A stretch of DNA of 64,000 bases from Camelimonas fluminis (GCF_014656355.1 NZ_BNCG01000001.1:62001-126000); one strand, 5' to 3'. Positions 37,225 to 46,647 are shown, counted from the first letter of the stretch. Notes: generated by a model not told the origin, from the sequence alone. Made by a program: numbers and translations.

Positions 37225-39222
37225 CTACCCTGCTTTGCGGGCTTCGGGAATCTCTGTCCCGGCTGGCGCAGGCGCATTTTTCACCTCCGTCAGCTGGTCC
37301 AGATGGGTCAGCTCGGCGGTGACGCTGGCGACCAGCGCCGCGACCGCAGGATTGGTTGAGGTCAGCCTCGCGGCTTCGGTTGCGTCAGCCGCGCCGTCGA
37401 TGGCCTCGGCAAGGCGCGCGACCGTGCGGGCGTCGCCGTCATCCAGTGGTCGTGGCTCCTGGGTCGACCAGATGGTGATTCTGTCGCAGATCCGCTCTGC
37501 GCAGGCGACCAGGGGCAGCCACGCCGCCGCTTCACGGCCGGAGGGCGGCGGCTCGGCCATCGAGCGCTGCAGCCGCACCCGCAGATTGGAGAGCGCGCCG
37601 TAGGCGGCCCTGCGCCGGCGCGCCACGTCCGTCGGCTGGCGGTCCTGCGCCGGAAGGGTTGCGCGCAGGCAGTCGGCAATGCAGGCGCGCGCCGCCTGGA
37701 ATGCATGGGCCACCTGCCGTTCCTGCCCCCTGCGCCACGGGAAGTAGCCGAAGACCAGCACGATGGCGGCGCCGATGACGGTGTCGATCAGGCGCTGGAC
37801 GCCGTAGTCGATGTTTTTGACGCCGGGCGCGACAAGGTCGATCAGAATCAGGATGAGGGGCGTCAGGGCGATGGTCTGCATGGCGTAGGAACGTTGCTTC
37901 GCCCAGGGCAGCGTCGCGGCGAGGGCGATGGTGAGCAAGGCCAGCAGCATGCCTTTGGGGAGAAGAATCAGGGCCGCCGCGCCGATCAGCACGCCGCCGG
38001 CCGTGCCGATGCAGCGCAACACCGCGCGGGTGAACACGGAGCCGAAGTCGGGCTTCATGACAATGCCGACCGTCAACGGAACCCAGTACCAGTGGCTGGC
38101 GTCGTCAAGCCAGTGGGTTGCGTAGGCGAGGCCGAGGCAAAGCGCCAGGGCCAGGGCGGACATGACCGTTTCGCGGCCGCAGGCCAGCCGGTCGACAATC
38201 GCGCTGGGGCTGAGGCGTCGCGCGGGAGCGGCGCCGGTGGAGACGTTGTTCCGGCTTTGCGGGAGCTGGCTGGCGTCGCCCTCACAAGCCGCCCGCAGCG
38301 TCGCCACCGCCTGCAAAAGCGGATCAGCGGGCGCCTCCGGGAGGACGCGCCCGGGCGGCCCGCCGTGCGACAGGGCCGCCGCCATGTCGGCAAGCTGACT
38401 GCCGGCGGCCTCCAGCGCCTCCGGGCTGTCGCTCGACAGGGTGGCGGTGAACAGCCGGTCCACGGCCCGCAAGATCACGCCCTGGGCGGCAGGCGCGCCT
38501 GAGGCGCCCCGGGTCAGGCCGTTGCTGTCGATCAACGCTGCACAGGCGGCGCCCAGTTCGTCCGTGACGGCGCGTCGCGCCGCCTCGACCTGCGCCTCGG
38601 GCCTCCGGGAGGCGCGGGCGCGGGCCAGCTTGGCGATGGCGTTGATCAGGTCGGCGAGGATATGTCGCTGCCGCTGCCGCCGCGCCAGCAGCGCCTCTAC
38701 GCCCAGCAGGGCGGCGTAGCCGGCGCCGCCGCCCAGGAACAGCAGGGAGCATCGCCAGTATGGATCGATGGCCGGAATGCCAAGCGCGATGCCCGCGGTG
38801 AGGAGCGCCTGAAGCGCGCCAGCGGAGAAAGCCTGGCCATAGCTGCTGATGATCCCGGCCAGAAAGCCGGCGATCATCATCGCGGCGACGACAGCGGCCC
38901 AGGGCAGCGCGCCGAGGTAACCGGCCAGAAAGCCGGCGGCTCCCATGGGCGCGGCGATCAGGATCTGCCTGAAGACAGTCCGGTAGGGACCGCGACGCTC
39001 GCCGGAGGCCAGCAGTAGCGCCCCCATGGCGATCCACATGCAATCGCTGGTGGAGCCGGTCGCCATGCCAACCATGAACGGCGCGCCCACCGTGATCGCG
39101 GCGCGGAGCGACAGCCCCACCGGCCACCGGGCGGGCTGCATGCGCGCCAGTTCGCGAAACCAGTTCGCCGGGGCGGCGTGGCCATCAGGCGCCAGCCGCG
39201 TGTCTGTCTGGTTACCCGTCAA
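37225..39222 (-). CDS. FUSC family membrane protein (fusaric acid resistance/aromatic efflux type)
   Basis: 665 residues. An N-terminal membrane block of about six helices (residues 35-175) is followed by a soluble segment (175-340). A second membrane block (350-490, starting SALALALCLGLAYATHW) and a soluble helical tail complete the layout. This arrangement is that of FUSC/YccS-like proteins, the inner-membrane parts of aromatic-acid or fusaric acid efflux. No adjacent HlyD-type membrane-fusion gene is seen, so it may act alone. The start is TTG with a GGAGAGGG site; the next Met (residue 28) is a fallback. A perfect 20-bp palindrome lies about 95 bp upstream. Confidence 0.87.
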   Translation of the reverse strand: MTGNQTDTRLAPDGHAAPANWFRELARMQPARWPVGLSLRAAITVGAPFMVGMATGSTSDCMWIAMGALLLASGERRGPYRTVFRQILIAAPMGAAGFLAGYLGALPWAAVVAAMMIAGFLAGIISSYGQAFSAGALQALLTAGIALGIPAIDPYWRCSLLFLGGGAGYAALLGVEALLARRQRQRHILADLINAIAKLARARASRRPEAQVEAARRAVTDELGAACAALIDSNGLTRGASGAPAAQGVILRAVDRLFTATLSSDSPEALEAAGSQLADMAAALSHGGPPGRVLPEAPADPLLQAVATLRAACEGDASQLPQSRNNVSTGAAPARRLSPSAIVDRLACGRETVMSALALALCLGLAYATHWLDDASHWYWVPLTVGIVMKPDFGSVFTRAVLRCIGTAGGVLIGAAALILLPKGMLLALLTIALAATLPWAKQRSYAMQTIALTPLILILIDLVAPGVKNIDYGVQRLIDTVIGAAIVLVFGYFPWRRGQERQVAHAFQAARACIADCLRATLPAQDRQPTDVARRRRAAYGALSNLRVRLQRSMAEPPPSGREAAAWLPLVACAERICDRITIWSTQEPRPLDDGDARTVARLAEAIDGAADATEAARLTSTNPAVAALVASVTAELTHLDQLTEVKNAPAPAGTEIPEARKAG

Positions 39223-39601
39223 AGCCCTCTCCAGCTGCCGGTGGCCAGGCGGCCTCCGCCGCCAGGTCGCAAAGACGCTGACGCACCGTGGCCAGCAAAG
39301 CTTAAATCAGTGTGACGCATTTCCTGCAGGAAATGCCGCGCGCCGCCCGGCTGCAACTGAACGGGCGCCGGAGAGCGGGCGCAAAAGGACAGAAATCCGG
39401 TCGGCCCCGGCGGCGTCCGGCGGTGCGTGGGGCGGAGGTTACCCTGATCGTCGCGAGGTTTAAAACCGGCTGGGAACTGGGAGCGATCGCCAGGCCCGGC
39501 ATCTCCGCGTCAACAGGCCGCTCCAATGCCGGAACGGATTGTCGTTGCAGCATTCGGCTCTGCCGCAAGGCGATGGCGCCCTGCTGGAAAAGTCTTGCCG
39601 C
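39223..39601. other. Intergenic region between FUSC start and livF stop
   Basis: 379 bp; apart from a perfect palindrome at 39317-39336, no gene or terminator was recognised. It must hold the FUSC promoter. Confidence 0.4.
39317..39336. promoter_or_regulatory. Perfect 20-bp palindrome, candidate operator
   Basis: GCATTTCCTGCAGGAAATGC is fully self-complementary with no loop. It lies 95-114 bp upstream of the FUSC start. It could be a dimeric repressor site, or the eroded core of one of the dispersed repeats, whose arms also begin GCATTT. Confidence 0.4.
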
Positions 39602-40360
39602 TCACACCGCCAGCAACGCGTCGCGAGCGTCGGGGTCGGCGTCAAGCTCCGCCATGGTTCCGGAAAAACGGCTTTCGCCACCCGCCAGCACATGGGCGCG
39701 GTCCGCCAGCAGGCGGGCGAAATTCAGGTTCTGTTCGGCCACCAGCAGGCTGAGGCCTTCGCGCTTCAGCGCCAGCAGGGCCGCCGCCATGTCCTCGACA
39801 ATGCGCGGTGCGAGGCCCTCCGCCGGCTCGTCCAGCAGCACCATGTGGGGGTTGCCCATCAGCGTGCGGGCGATGGCCAACATCTGCTGCTCGCCGCCGC
39901 TCATGGCGCCGCCGGGGCGATCGCGCATGCGGCCAAGGTTGGGGAACAGCTCAAACAACCGCTCCGGCGTCCATTGCGGCGCGCCCGGGCGGGGCGGTTG
40001 CCGGCCGGTTTCCAGGTTTTCGTCCACGGTCAGGTCCGTGAAGATGCGCCGGTCCTCCGGCACGTAGCCCAGACCACGCCGGGCGATGGCGAAGGGCGGC
40101 ATCGGGCCGATGTCGGCGCCGCGAAAGCCCAACTGGCGGGCGCTGCGCCGGACCAGCCCCATGATGGCGCGCAGCGTGGTGGTCTTGCCGGCGCCGTTGC
40201 GGCCGAGCAACGCGACAATCTCCCCCGGCCCGACGTTGAGGCCGACGCCATGCAGGATCTGGGCCTGGCCATACCAGGCGTTGAGGCCATCGACGCATAG
40301 TCCATCCGCCGCCGGCTCGCTGGCGGTCGGGGGGCTGGACGGCAATTGCTGTGCGGCCAT
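39602..40360 (-). CDS. livF: Branched-chain amino acid-type ABC transporter ATPase (LivF)
   Basis: 252 residues. Walker A is GRNGAGKTT (53-61), signature MSGGEQQMLAIARTL, Walker B MVLLDEPAEGLAP. LNAWYGQAQILHGV at the start and LVAEQNLNFARLLADR near the end are LivF-typical. It energises transport with LivG at the cytoplasmic face of LivHM. ATG 40360 has AAGGAAG upstream. It lies 99 nt behind livG, the only gap in an otherwise tightly packed operon. About 20 residues before the domain are extra and disordered. Confidence 0.93.
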   Translation of the reverse strand: MAAQQLPSSPPTASEPAADGLCVDGLNAWYGQAQILHGVGLNVGPGEIVALLGRNGAGKTTTLRAIMGLVRRSARQLGFRGADIGPMPPFAIARRGLGYVPEDRRIFTDLTVDENLETGRQPPRPGAPQWTPERLFELFPNLGRMRDRPGGAMSGGEQQMLAIARTLMGNPHMVLLDEPAEGLAPRIVEDMAAALLALKREGLSLLVAEQNLNFARLLADRAHVLAGGESRFSGTMAELDADPDARDALLAV

Positions 40361-40459
40361 GCATGCTTCCTTGATAATCATCGAAGAGAAGCGGAGAGGG
40401 CTTCCCGGCAAATTGGGACGGTACGGTTATACTAAAAAACTACTGTCATGAAGACCGGG

Positions 40460-41257
40460 TTACTGCCGCCGGTCGTCGGCGGTCGCGGCGAACAGCACGC
40501 CGTCGCCCAGATAGGCGGCGCGCACCGCCGGGCTGTCGCGCACCTCCGCCGGCGCGCCGCTGGCGATCAGCCGGCCGCGATCCAGCACCAGTATCCGGTC
40601 GGCGTGGGCGAAAACCGCATCCATGTCATGCTCGGTGAACAAAACGCCAATGTTCTGCGCGCGGGCGACGGCGACCGCTATTCGCATCAGGGCGGCGCGG
40701 TCGGCCGGAGCCATGCCGGCGGTGGGCTCGTCCATCAGCAGCAGGCGCGGCGCGCCAGCCAGGGCGATGGCCAGCTCCAGCCGCTTCACGTCGCCATAGG
40801 CCAGCCCGGCCGCCGGCCGCTCCGTCATGCCGGCCATGCCGGCCAGCGCCAGCAGCCGCATGGCGTCGTCGCGGGCGATGTTCCGCCCGGCGCCCCACGG
40901 GCGCATGATCTGCCCGCGCGCCGCGGCCAGCGCCGTCTGCACGTTCTCGCGCACGGTCATGGAGGCGAAGGTGGCGGCGATCTGGAAGGTGCGGCCGACG
41001 CCGGCGCGAAAGGCGCGCGCCGGGCCGGCGCCGGTGATGTCGCGCCCAGATAGCAGCACGCGTCCGGCGTCCGGTCGCAACTGGCCGTTGATGAGATTGA
41101 AGCAGGTGCTCTTTCCCGCGCCATTGGGGCCGATCAGCGCGACGATCTCGCCGGCGGCGACCGAGAAGCTGACGTCGTCCACGGCCCGCACGCCGCCCCA
41201 GGCTTTGGCGAGGCCTGTCGCTGCGAGCAGGGGAGGCGCATTCATCGCCGCCGTCAT
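40460..41257 (-). CDS. livG: Branched-chain amino acid-type ABC transporter ATPase (LivG)
   Basis: 265 residues. Walker A is GPNGAGKST (43-51) and Walker B LLLMDEPTAGMAP. The signature reads LAYGDVKRLELA, a common LivG variant of LSGGQ. VGRTFQIAATFASMTVRENV is the LivG-specific region. Its ATG overlaps the TGA of the fused permease gene (ATGA), showing translational coupling and fixing the start; a longer open frame upstream is antisense or shadow reading within the permease. Confidence 0.94.
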   Translation of the reverse strand: MTAAMNAPPLLAATGLAKAWGGVRAVDDVSFSVAAGEIVALIGPNGAGKSTCFNLINGQLRPDAGRVLLSGRDITGAGPARAFRAGVGRTFQIAATFASMTVRENVQTALAAARGQIMRPWGAGRNIARDDAMRLLALAGMAGMTERPAAGLAYGDVKRLELAIALAGAPRLLLMDEPTAGMAPADRAALMRIAVAVARAQNIGVLFTEHDMDAVFAHADRILVLDRGRLIASGAPAEVRDSPAVRAAYLGDGVLFAATADDRRQ

Positions 41258-43122
41258 GGAGGCTCTCCATGGCCGGGCCGCCGCTGCGTCAGCCAGCGGT
41301 CGCGCCACTGGTTGACGACGCCGACGAGGCCGCGCGGAAACGCCAGCACCACGGCGAGGATCACCAGACCAAGCGCCAGCTTCGACCATTGCGTCTGGCT
41401 GAGCAGCCAGATCGACAGCGCCTTGTAGGCCACGGCGCCAGCCAGAGGCCCCAGCGTGGTCTGAACGCCGCCGAGCAACACCATGACAAGGGAATCGACG
41501 GACACGGGAATGGCAAGCGTATCCGGGAATACGCTGCCTTTCAGGAAGGCGAACAGGGCGCCCGCCACAGCCGCGCCGGTTCCGGCGATGGCAAAGGCGC
41601 ACCAGCGCATCAGCCCCGGACTGACGCCGATGCTGGCGGCGCGCCGGGCTTCATCGCGCGCGCCGCGCAGGCCATAGCCGAAGGGCGAGAACATGATCAC
41701 CCGGCTGACGCCGATGACCAGGACGGCAAGCCCCAGGGTGAGCCAGTAGAAGCCCGCCGGCTGCGCTGCGAAGCCGGCCGGCCACAGGCCCAGCACGCCG
41801 TTGTCGCCGCCAGTGACCTCGACCCACTGGAAGGCGATGGACCAGAGAATCTGCGCGAAGGCCAGGGTGAGCATCGCCAGATAAACGCCGGAGAGGCGCG
41901 CCGCCGCCAGCGCGAACAGGCCGGCGCCAACGAGCCCCACCAGCGGCGCCAGGGCGAGAGCCGCGCCCATGCCGAGGCCAAGTCCCTTCACCGCCAGGGC
42001 CACGCCATAGGCGCCGAGGCCAAAGAACGCCGCATGGCCGAAGGAGGCGACGCCGGCTACCGACAGCAGGACATGCAGGCTGACCGCCAGAATGGCGAAA
42101 ATCAGCGTCTCGGTGGCGGCGATGACCAGATAGTCGCCGCTGACGAAGGGCAACGCCGCAGCCGCGAGCACGAGCGCCGCCATGGCGAGGCGTCCCGCGC
42201 CGCCGAGCGGTCGCCACGGCCGCGCCGATGTGGCGGCGGGCGGGCGCTGGGCGACGTCGGGCCGGCCCAGCAAACCCCACGGGCGCACGGCCAGCACGGC
42301 GGCCATCACCAGGAAGATGATGACCAGGGAGATTTTCGGAAACAGCAGGATGCCGAAGGCGTTGAGCTGGGCGACGAGGAGAGCGGCGACAAACGCGCCG
42401 GTGATGCTGCCGAGACCGCCGATGACCACCACGACAAAGGCGTCGACGATGATGCGCAGGTCCATGTGGTGGTTGACGGATTCTCGCGGCAACTGCAGCG
42501 CGCCGGCCAATGCGGCGAGAAACACGCCAAGGGCGAAGACGCCGGTGAACAGCCACTTCTCGTTGACGCCGAGCGCCGCGGCCATCTCGCGGTCCTGGGT
42601 GGCGGCCCGGACCAGCACGCCAAACCGGGTGCGGTTGAACAGCAGCCACAACAGGCCGAGCGCCACGGGACCCAAGGCGATCAGGAACAGGTCCCACGCC
42701 GGGATCATCTGGTCGAACAGGGCGATGGAGCCGGTGAAGCCGGGGGCGCGGCGTCCTACCAGTTCGTCCGGCCCCCACAGCATCACCACCAGGTCGGCCG
42801 CGACCAGGGTCAGGCCGAAAGTGGCGAGCAGCTGGAACAGCTCCGGCGCCTGGTAGATGCGCCGGAGCACGAGAATCTCGGCGAGGGCCCCCAGCGCCGC
42901 CACCGCGGCGGCGGCGAGCAACACGCCGCCCCACCAGCCGAAAGCGCCGGACAGGCGCTCGGTCAGCGACCAGGCCACATAGGCGCCGACCATGTAAAAG
43001 GCGCCGTGGGCGAAGTTCACCACGCGGGTGACGCCGAAAATGATCGACAGGCCCGAGGCGACGAGAAACAGCGACGCGGCGCTGGCCAGGCCGGTCAGGA
43101 ACTGGGCGATCCAGAAACTCAT
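41254..43122 (-). CDS. Fused LivH-LivM permease of a branched-chain amino acid-type ABC transporter
   Basis: 622 residues, about the sum of LivH (290) and LivM (320). Residues 1-285 are LivH-like (GLSIIFGVTRVVNFAHGAFYMVGAYVAW; VIGGLGSITGAFVAALLVAQL). A proline-rich linker (GRPDVAQRPPAATSARPWRP) follows, and from about 310 it is LivM-like (LHVLLSVAGVASFGHAAFFGLGAYGVALAV; ARLSGVYLAMLTLAFAQ; LLGGVQTTLGPLAGA). The two halves thus form both permeases of the transporter in one chain. It lies between the binding protein gene (283 bp upstream) and livG (4-bp overlap). The substrate could be amino acids, amides or aromatic acids. Confidence 0.93.
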   Translation of the reverse strand: MSFWIAQFLTGLASAASLFLVASGLSIIFGVTRVVNFAHGAFYMVGAYVAWSLTERLSGAFGWWGGVLLAAAAVAALGALAEILVLRRIYQAPELFQLLATFGLTLVAADLVVMLWGPDELVGRRAPGFTGSIALFDQMIPAWDLFLIALGPVALGLLWLLFNRTRFGVLVRAATQDREMAAALGVNEKWLFTGVFALGVFLAALAGALQLPRESVNHHMDLRIIVDAFVVVVIGGLGSITGAFVAALLVAQLNAFGILLFPKISLVIIFLVMAAVLAVRPWGLLGRPDVAQRPPAATSARPWRPLGGAGRLAMAALVLAAAALPFVSGDYLVIAATETLIFAILAVSLHVLLSVAGVASFGHAAFFGLGAYGVALAVKGLGLGMGAALALAPLVGLVGAGLFALAAARLSGVYLAMLTLAFAQILWSIAFQWVEVTGGDNGVLGLWPAGFAAQPAGFYWLTLGLAVLVIGVSRVIMFSPFGYGLRGARDEARRAASIGVSPGLMRWCAFAIAGTGAAVAGALFAFLKGSVFPDTLAIPVSVDSLVMVLLGGVQTTLGPLAGAVAYKALSIWLLSQTQWSKLALGLVILAVVLAFPRGLVGVVNQWRDRWLTQRRPGHGEPP

Positions 43123-43405
43123 GTCCGCCAGACCACTGTCACGCTCCGATCCCCGGCGATGGCGCCGGGCAGGGTGAACGCCGCGCCGCGCCAGGGCAAC
43201 GCGTCAAAGCCAGCCCCTGTTCACGCGGGACCAGGTTTCGGCTGTCATCTATCTTGCCATGACGCACGCGATGACGCGCGCCATGAGGCGTTTCCCGATG
43301 CGCGGCGCCATTCGCCCCGTCGGGAAGCACACTGTCCGCCCGGCAGACCGCTGGCCCGGAGCTGCGCCCATCAGGATCGGATGCGCGCCCTGGCTCCGGC
43401 GCGTC

Positions 43406-44623
43406 TCAGTTGCCCGCCGGACGCATTTTGGCGGCGTCGGCTTCGGACGGCAGGTAGTCCTCGCCCTTGCGATAGGCCGGGTTGATCATCACGCCCTTGC
43501 CGTCGCGCACGCCGGTGACGCCGACGAAGGCGCCCATGGTCGACTGGTGATCGGCGGGGCGGAAGGTGACCGGTCCGAACGGCGTGGTCAGCGACAGGCC
43601 GCGCCCGGCCTCAATCAGCTTGCTGGCGTCGGTCGAGCCGGCCTTGCGCAGCATGGCGGCGGCGGCGTGCATGGCGCTGTAGCCAATGATCGAGCCAAGG
43701 CGCGGATAATCGTTGAAGCGCTCCTGATAGGCTTTCAGGAACGCCGCGTGCTCCGGCGTCTTGATGTCATACCAGGGATAGCCGGTGACGATCCAGCCGA
43801 CCGGCGCCTCATCCTTCAGCGGGTCGAGATACTCTGGCTCGCCGGTGAGGAAGCTGACCACGGCGCGGTCCTTGAACAGCCCGCGCGCATTGCCCTCGCG
43901 CACCAGCTTGACCAGATCGGGGCCGAACATGACGTTCAGGATCGCTTCCGGCTTCGCCGCGGCGATGGCCTGGGTCACCGGGCCGGCGTCGATCTTGCCC
44001 TGGGGCGGCCACTGTTCGGCGACCCATTCGATATCCGGGCGCTTTTCCGACAGAAGCTTCTTGAACACGGCGACGGCCGACTGGCCGTATTCGTAATTGG
44101 GGGCGATCACCGCCCAACGCTTCGCCGGCAGTTTCGCCGCTTCCTCGGCCAGCATGCGGGCCTGCATGTAGTTGGAGGCGCGCAGGCGGAAGGTATAGGG
44201 ATTGCCCTGGGACCAGACCATGGCGTCGGTCAGCGGTTCAGCGGCGAGATAAACAATCTTCTTCTGTTTCGCGAAATCGCTGAGGGCGAGGCCAACATTG
44301 GAGAAGAAGGCGCCGACCAGCATGTCCGCCTTCTCACGCGAGAGCAGTTCGTTGGCGACGGTGAGCGCTTCGGCCGGTTTGCCGCCGTCGTCGCGGGAGA
44401 TCACGGTCAACTTCTTGCCGTTGACGCCGCCAGTTGCGTTGACCTCTTCAACGGCCAGTTGCCAGCCCTTGCGGTAAGGCTCGGTGAAAGACGGCAGGGT
44501 TGAATAGGAATTCAGTTCGCCAACGCGAACCTCGCCGGAAAGCCCGGCTTCCCGCGCCGTAACCGCCGGCCCCGAAAGCGCAAGCGCGGCGAACGCCATC
44601 GCCATGGTCTTGCGAAACTTCAT
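43406..44623 (-). CDS. ABC transporter substrate-binding protein of the LivHMGF system
   Basis: 405 residues. The signal peptide is MKFRKTMAMAFAALALSGPAVTA, then VRVGELNSYSTLPSFTEPYRKGWQLAVEEVNATGGVNGKK, a periplasmic binding protein of the LivK fold. The WPPQGKIDAGPVTQAIAAAKPEAIL and YPWYDIKTPEHAAFL segments resemble amide/aromatic-compound binders more than LivK itself, so the substrate is not settled. AGGGAGC precedes ATG 44623. It is the first gene of the leftward operon binding protein, LivHM, LivG, LivF. Confidence 0.92.
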   Translation of the reverse strand: MKFRKTMAMAFAALALSGPAVTAREAGLSGEVRVGELNSYSTLPSFTEPYRKGWQLAVEEVNATGGVNGKKLTVISRDDGGKPAEALTVANELLSREKADMLVGAFFSNVGLALSDFAKQKKIVYLAAEPLTDAMVWSQGNPYTFRLRASNYMQARMLAEEAAKLPAKRWAVIAPNYEYGQSAVAVFKKLLSEKRPDIEWVAEQWPPQGKIDAGPVTQAIAAAKPEAILNVMFGPDLVKLVREGNARGLFKDRAVVSFLTGEPEYLDPLKDEAPVGWIVTGYPWYDIKTPEHAAFLKAYQERFNDYPRLGSIIGYSAMHAAAAMLRKAGSTDASKLIEAGRGLSLTTPFGPVTFRPADHQSTMGAFVGVTGVRDGKGVMINPAYRKGEDYLPSEADAAKMRPAGN

Positions 44624-45016
44624 GCGTCTGCTCCCTGCGGCGGCAATGGGCCGGGGATCTTGCCTGCGCGCCCGGCCTTGGGTTCGCCGCCCGACAGCCT
44701 CTAGCAAGACGGGGCGCCGCCCGCAACAGGAGCAGCCCCATGTCCGGATTATGGTTTGGGCCATGGCGGACGCCAGGCCGTCAAGGGGGCGGCGCGCGCG
44801 GCGTGGCGATGTTGTTTTTCTGCTCCAAGTATAACTTAAGTTGTATTAGAAATAATTCTTGAGCCATGTGTTTTTAATTGATATTAAATTCGTGTCGTCA
44901 GCTGTGGCGGCGACGAAATGGCTACAAGATGCAGTGCGGGGCGATTTTCTTGGGTCGCGCTGGTGGCGACGCGATATGAAAGCTGTCGACTCGCATATGG
45001 ATCGAAAGGACGATCA
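44624..45016. other. Divergent region and leader of the cold-shock gene
   Basis: 393 bp. The left part is GC-rich and belongs to the binding protein promoter. The right part (44815-44895) is strikingly AT-rich, holds a palindrome AACTTAAGTT (44833-44842) and a candidate promoter for the cold-shock gene. Confidence 0.5.
44859..44887 (+). promoter_or_regulatory. Candidate sigma-70 promoter of the cold-shock gene
   Basis: TTGAGC (44859-44864), a 17-bp spacer and TATTAA (44882-44887). The start would be near 44894, giving a 5' leader of about 120 nt, as is common for cold-shock mRNAs. Confidence 0.5.
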
Positions 45017-45226
45017 ATGCAGACTGGCACCGTCAAGTGGTACAATGAGCAAAAGGGCTATGGCTTCATCCAGCCTGACGCGGGCGGAAAGGACGTGTTC
45101 GTGCATGCGACGGCGCTTGAGCGCGCGGGCATGCGCGGGTTGATGGAGGGGCAAAAGGTTGGTTTCGAGGTTGAGATCGATCGGCGCACGGGCAAGCAGG
45201 CCGCCGGAAGCCTCCAGCCCGCCTGA
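45017..45226 (+). CDS. Cold-shock domain protein
   Basis: 69 residues, a single five-stranded OB fold. RNP1 is KGYGFIQ (13-19) and RNP2 DVFVH (26-30); the start MQTGTVKWYNEQKGYG is typical of CspA-family proteins. It binds single-stranded RNA/DNA and acts as an RNA chaperone. An AAAGGA site precedes the ATG; the frame is open further upstream but lacks homology. The leader of about 120 nt and an AT-rich promoter suggest temperature-responsive expression. A convincing terminator was not seen. Confidence 0.95.
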   Translation: MQTGTVKWYNEQKGYGFIQPDAGGKDVFVHATALERAGMRGLMEGQKVGFEVEIDRRTGKQAAGSLQPA

Positions 45227-46326
45227 GCGTCTCCTGGCGGCGGTCGCGCCCACATTCATCATTGAGCGGCGCATTCCCTGATGCAGGTCTGCTGGTCGGT
45301 TTGAACGATTATTCAAATGTAGTGACCGTACATCTTGTTATTCGCGAGAATGCGGCTGACGCCAACACCCGATGGGCTTGCCTCATTGGGTTTTGGTGAG
45401 AGGGAACACAGTCGGCGCAATGTGTTTCCATTTTGGGAAATGCGTTGCGCTGATTGCGATTGCGACTTTGCAGGTCATGGATGCGTCAGCGTTTCGTGGT
45501 CCGGCATGAATAGGCTGAGCGGGCATGGGGCGAGCCCGGGTATGGCGGCGCGTCGCCGTCGTTGGGGCGTGGTCCGTCGCGCGGAGGCATGCGGGATCAG
45601 TGGGGCGTGGCTTGATGGCGTGTGTCTGGTCACAGGCGCGCTCCATTGGGCCGCCGCGTCCGTTCAATCGTCCGCGCCCGCCTGGTCGTAAATGTCAGTG
45701 ACATTGCGCCTGCGCATGGCGAGCGGCGGGAACAGCTGGTTTCGCCGACGCAGTATTATTACCGCGACTTTCGCGTTGTTCTATCCGCGTTGTGCATCAA
45801 GGCCGCGTGGTTGCCGCTTCATGCGAAAAGGGGCGGCCCGACGGCCGGGCTTGCGATAGCGCGCGGCGGCTGGCGTATTCCGGAGCCGGGTCTGGCGGGG
45901 GCTGGGCCGTCGGCTCGTTCAGACGATGCGTGTTGGCGGACAGGTGCTGGCCCGAGATGGGTTTACAAGTAGCAAGGACATATGGAGCGGCGTTGCTGGC
46001 GCTGCTCGCTTCCGCTTGACGCTGCGTCCGGTCGCCGGCCGCCGTGCGTCACGCCGCCCCGCTGCGCCCGGTCGCTATTCTGCGCGCCTATCGTAAATAT
46101 TTGATACTGCGGATTGCACAGGCACTTTATATTGTAGCCGATCTGCGCCATATAGGCGGGCAAGCAACCGGGCGTTTCTGTGCGCCCGCACCACGCGTCG
46201 GGCTGACGGCGCCGGGCTTTCGCCCGTCCCGCCGTCCATTGCGTTGACGCCTGCATGTGCTGTCAGGCTGTTTTCCGGGCGGATGCAGGGAGCGGGGATA
46301 CCCCGTATGATGCGAGAAGAGACTGT
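45227..46326. other. 1.1-kb stretch without a convincing gene
   Basis: Lower GC than its surroundings. Short frames such as 45335-45691 and 45622-45972 (plus) overlap each other in different phases. They lack ribosome-binding sites and have odd composition (many Cys, Trp, Arg), so they are not called. A TTGATA near 46100 and TTTATATTGTA near 46125 could form the infA promoter with a leader of about 190 nt. The rest may hold a small RNA or decayed sequence; nothing more can be supported. Confidence 0.4.
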
Positions 46327-46605
46327 ATGGCCAAGGAAGAACTGATTGAATTTGATGGTCTCGTAACCGAGATCCTGCCGGACGCCCGTTTCCGCGTCCA
46401 GCTTGAGGGTGGTCATGAGGTGATCGCCTATACGGCGGGGCGCATGAAGCGCAACCGCATCAAGACGCTGGCTGGCGACCGGGTTACTGTTGAGATGTCG
46501 CCTTACGATCTGGACAAGGCCCGGCTGGTCTATCGCCACAAGGACGAGCGTCCTGGCGGCCCTGGCGGACGCCCTCCGCAGCGTGGCGGGTTCCGTCGCC
46601 GCTGA
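46327..46605 (+). CDS. infA: Translation initiation factor IF-1 with extended C-terminal tail
   Basis: 92 residues against about 72 for classical IF-1. The S1-type OB fold is complete: [71 protein letters not shown] Gly/Pro/Arg-rich tail ([17 protein letters not shown]) follows, resembling RGG-type RNA-binding tails. IF-1 occupies the ribosomal A site during initiation. Such tailed IF-1 copies occur as additional infA genes in some alphaproteobacteria; whether this is the only copy here is unknown. A terminator follows 43 nt after the stop. Confidence 0.93.
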   Translation: MAKEELIEFDGLVTEILPDARFRVQLEGGHEVIAYTAGRMKRNRIKTLAGDRVTVEMSPYDLDKARLVYRHKDERPGGPGGRPPQRGGFRRR

Positions 46606-46647
46606 TCATTCCGGGCGGGATTGCCGTCCGGACAGGACAAGATGCGC

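Noticed and set aside
41269-43485. 738-codon plus-strand open frame across the fused permease
   Set aside because: Antisense shadow with repeated Gln/Arg/Glu/His runs; the opposite strand encodes a clear membrane protein.
45335-45972. Two overlapping plus-strand frames in the 1.1-kb gap
   Set aside because: They overlap in different phases, lack ribosome-binding sites and have atypical composition. One of them might be a real small gene, but nothing supports it.
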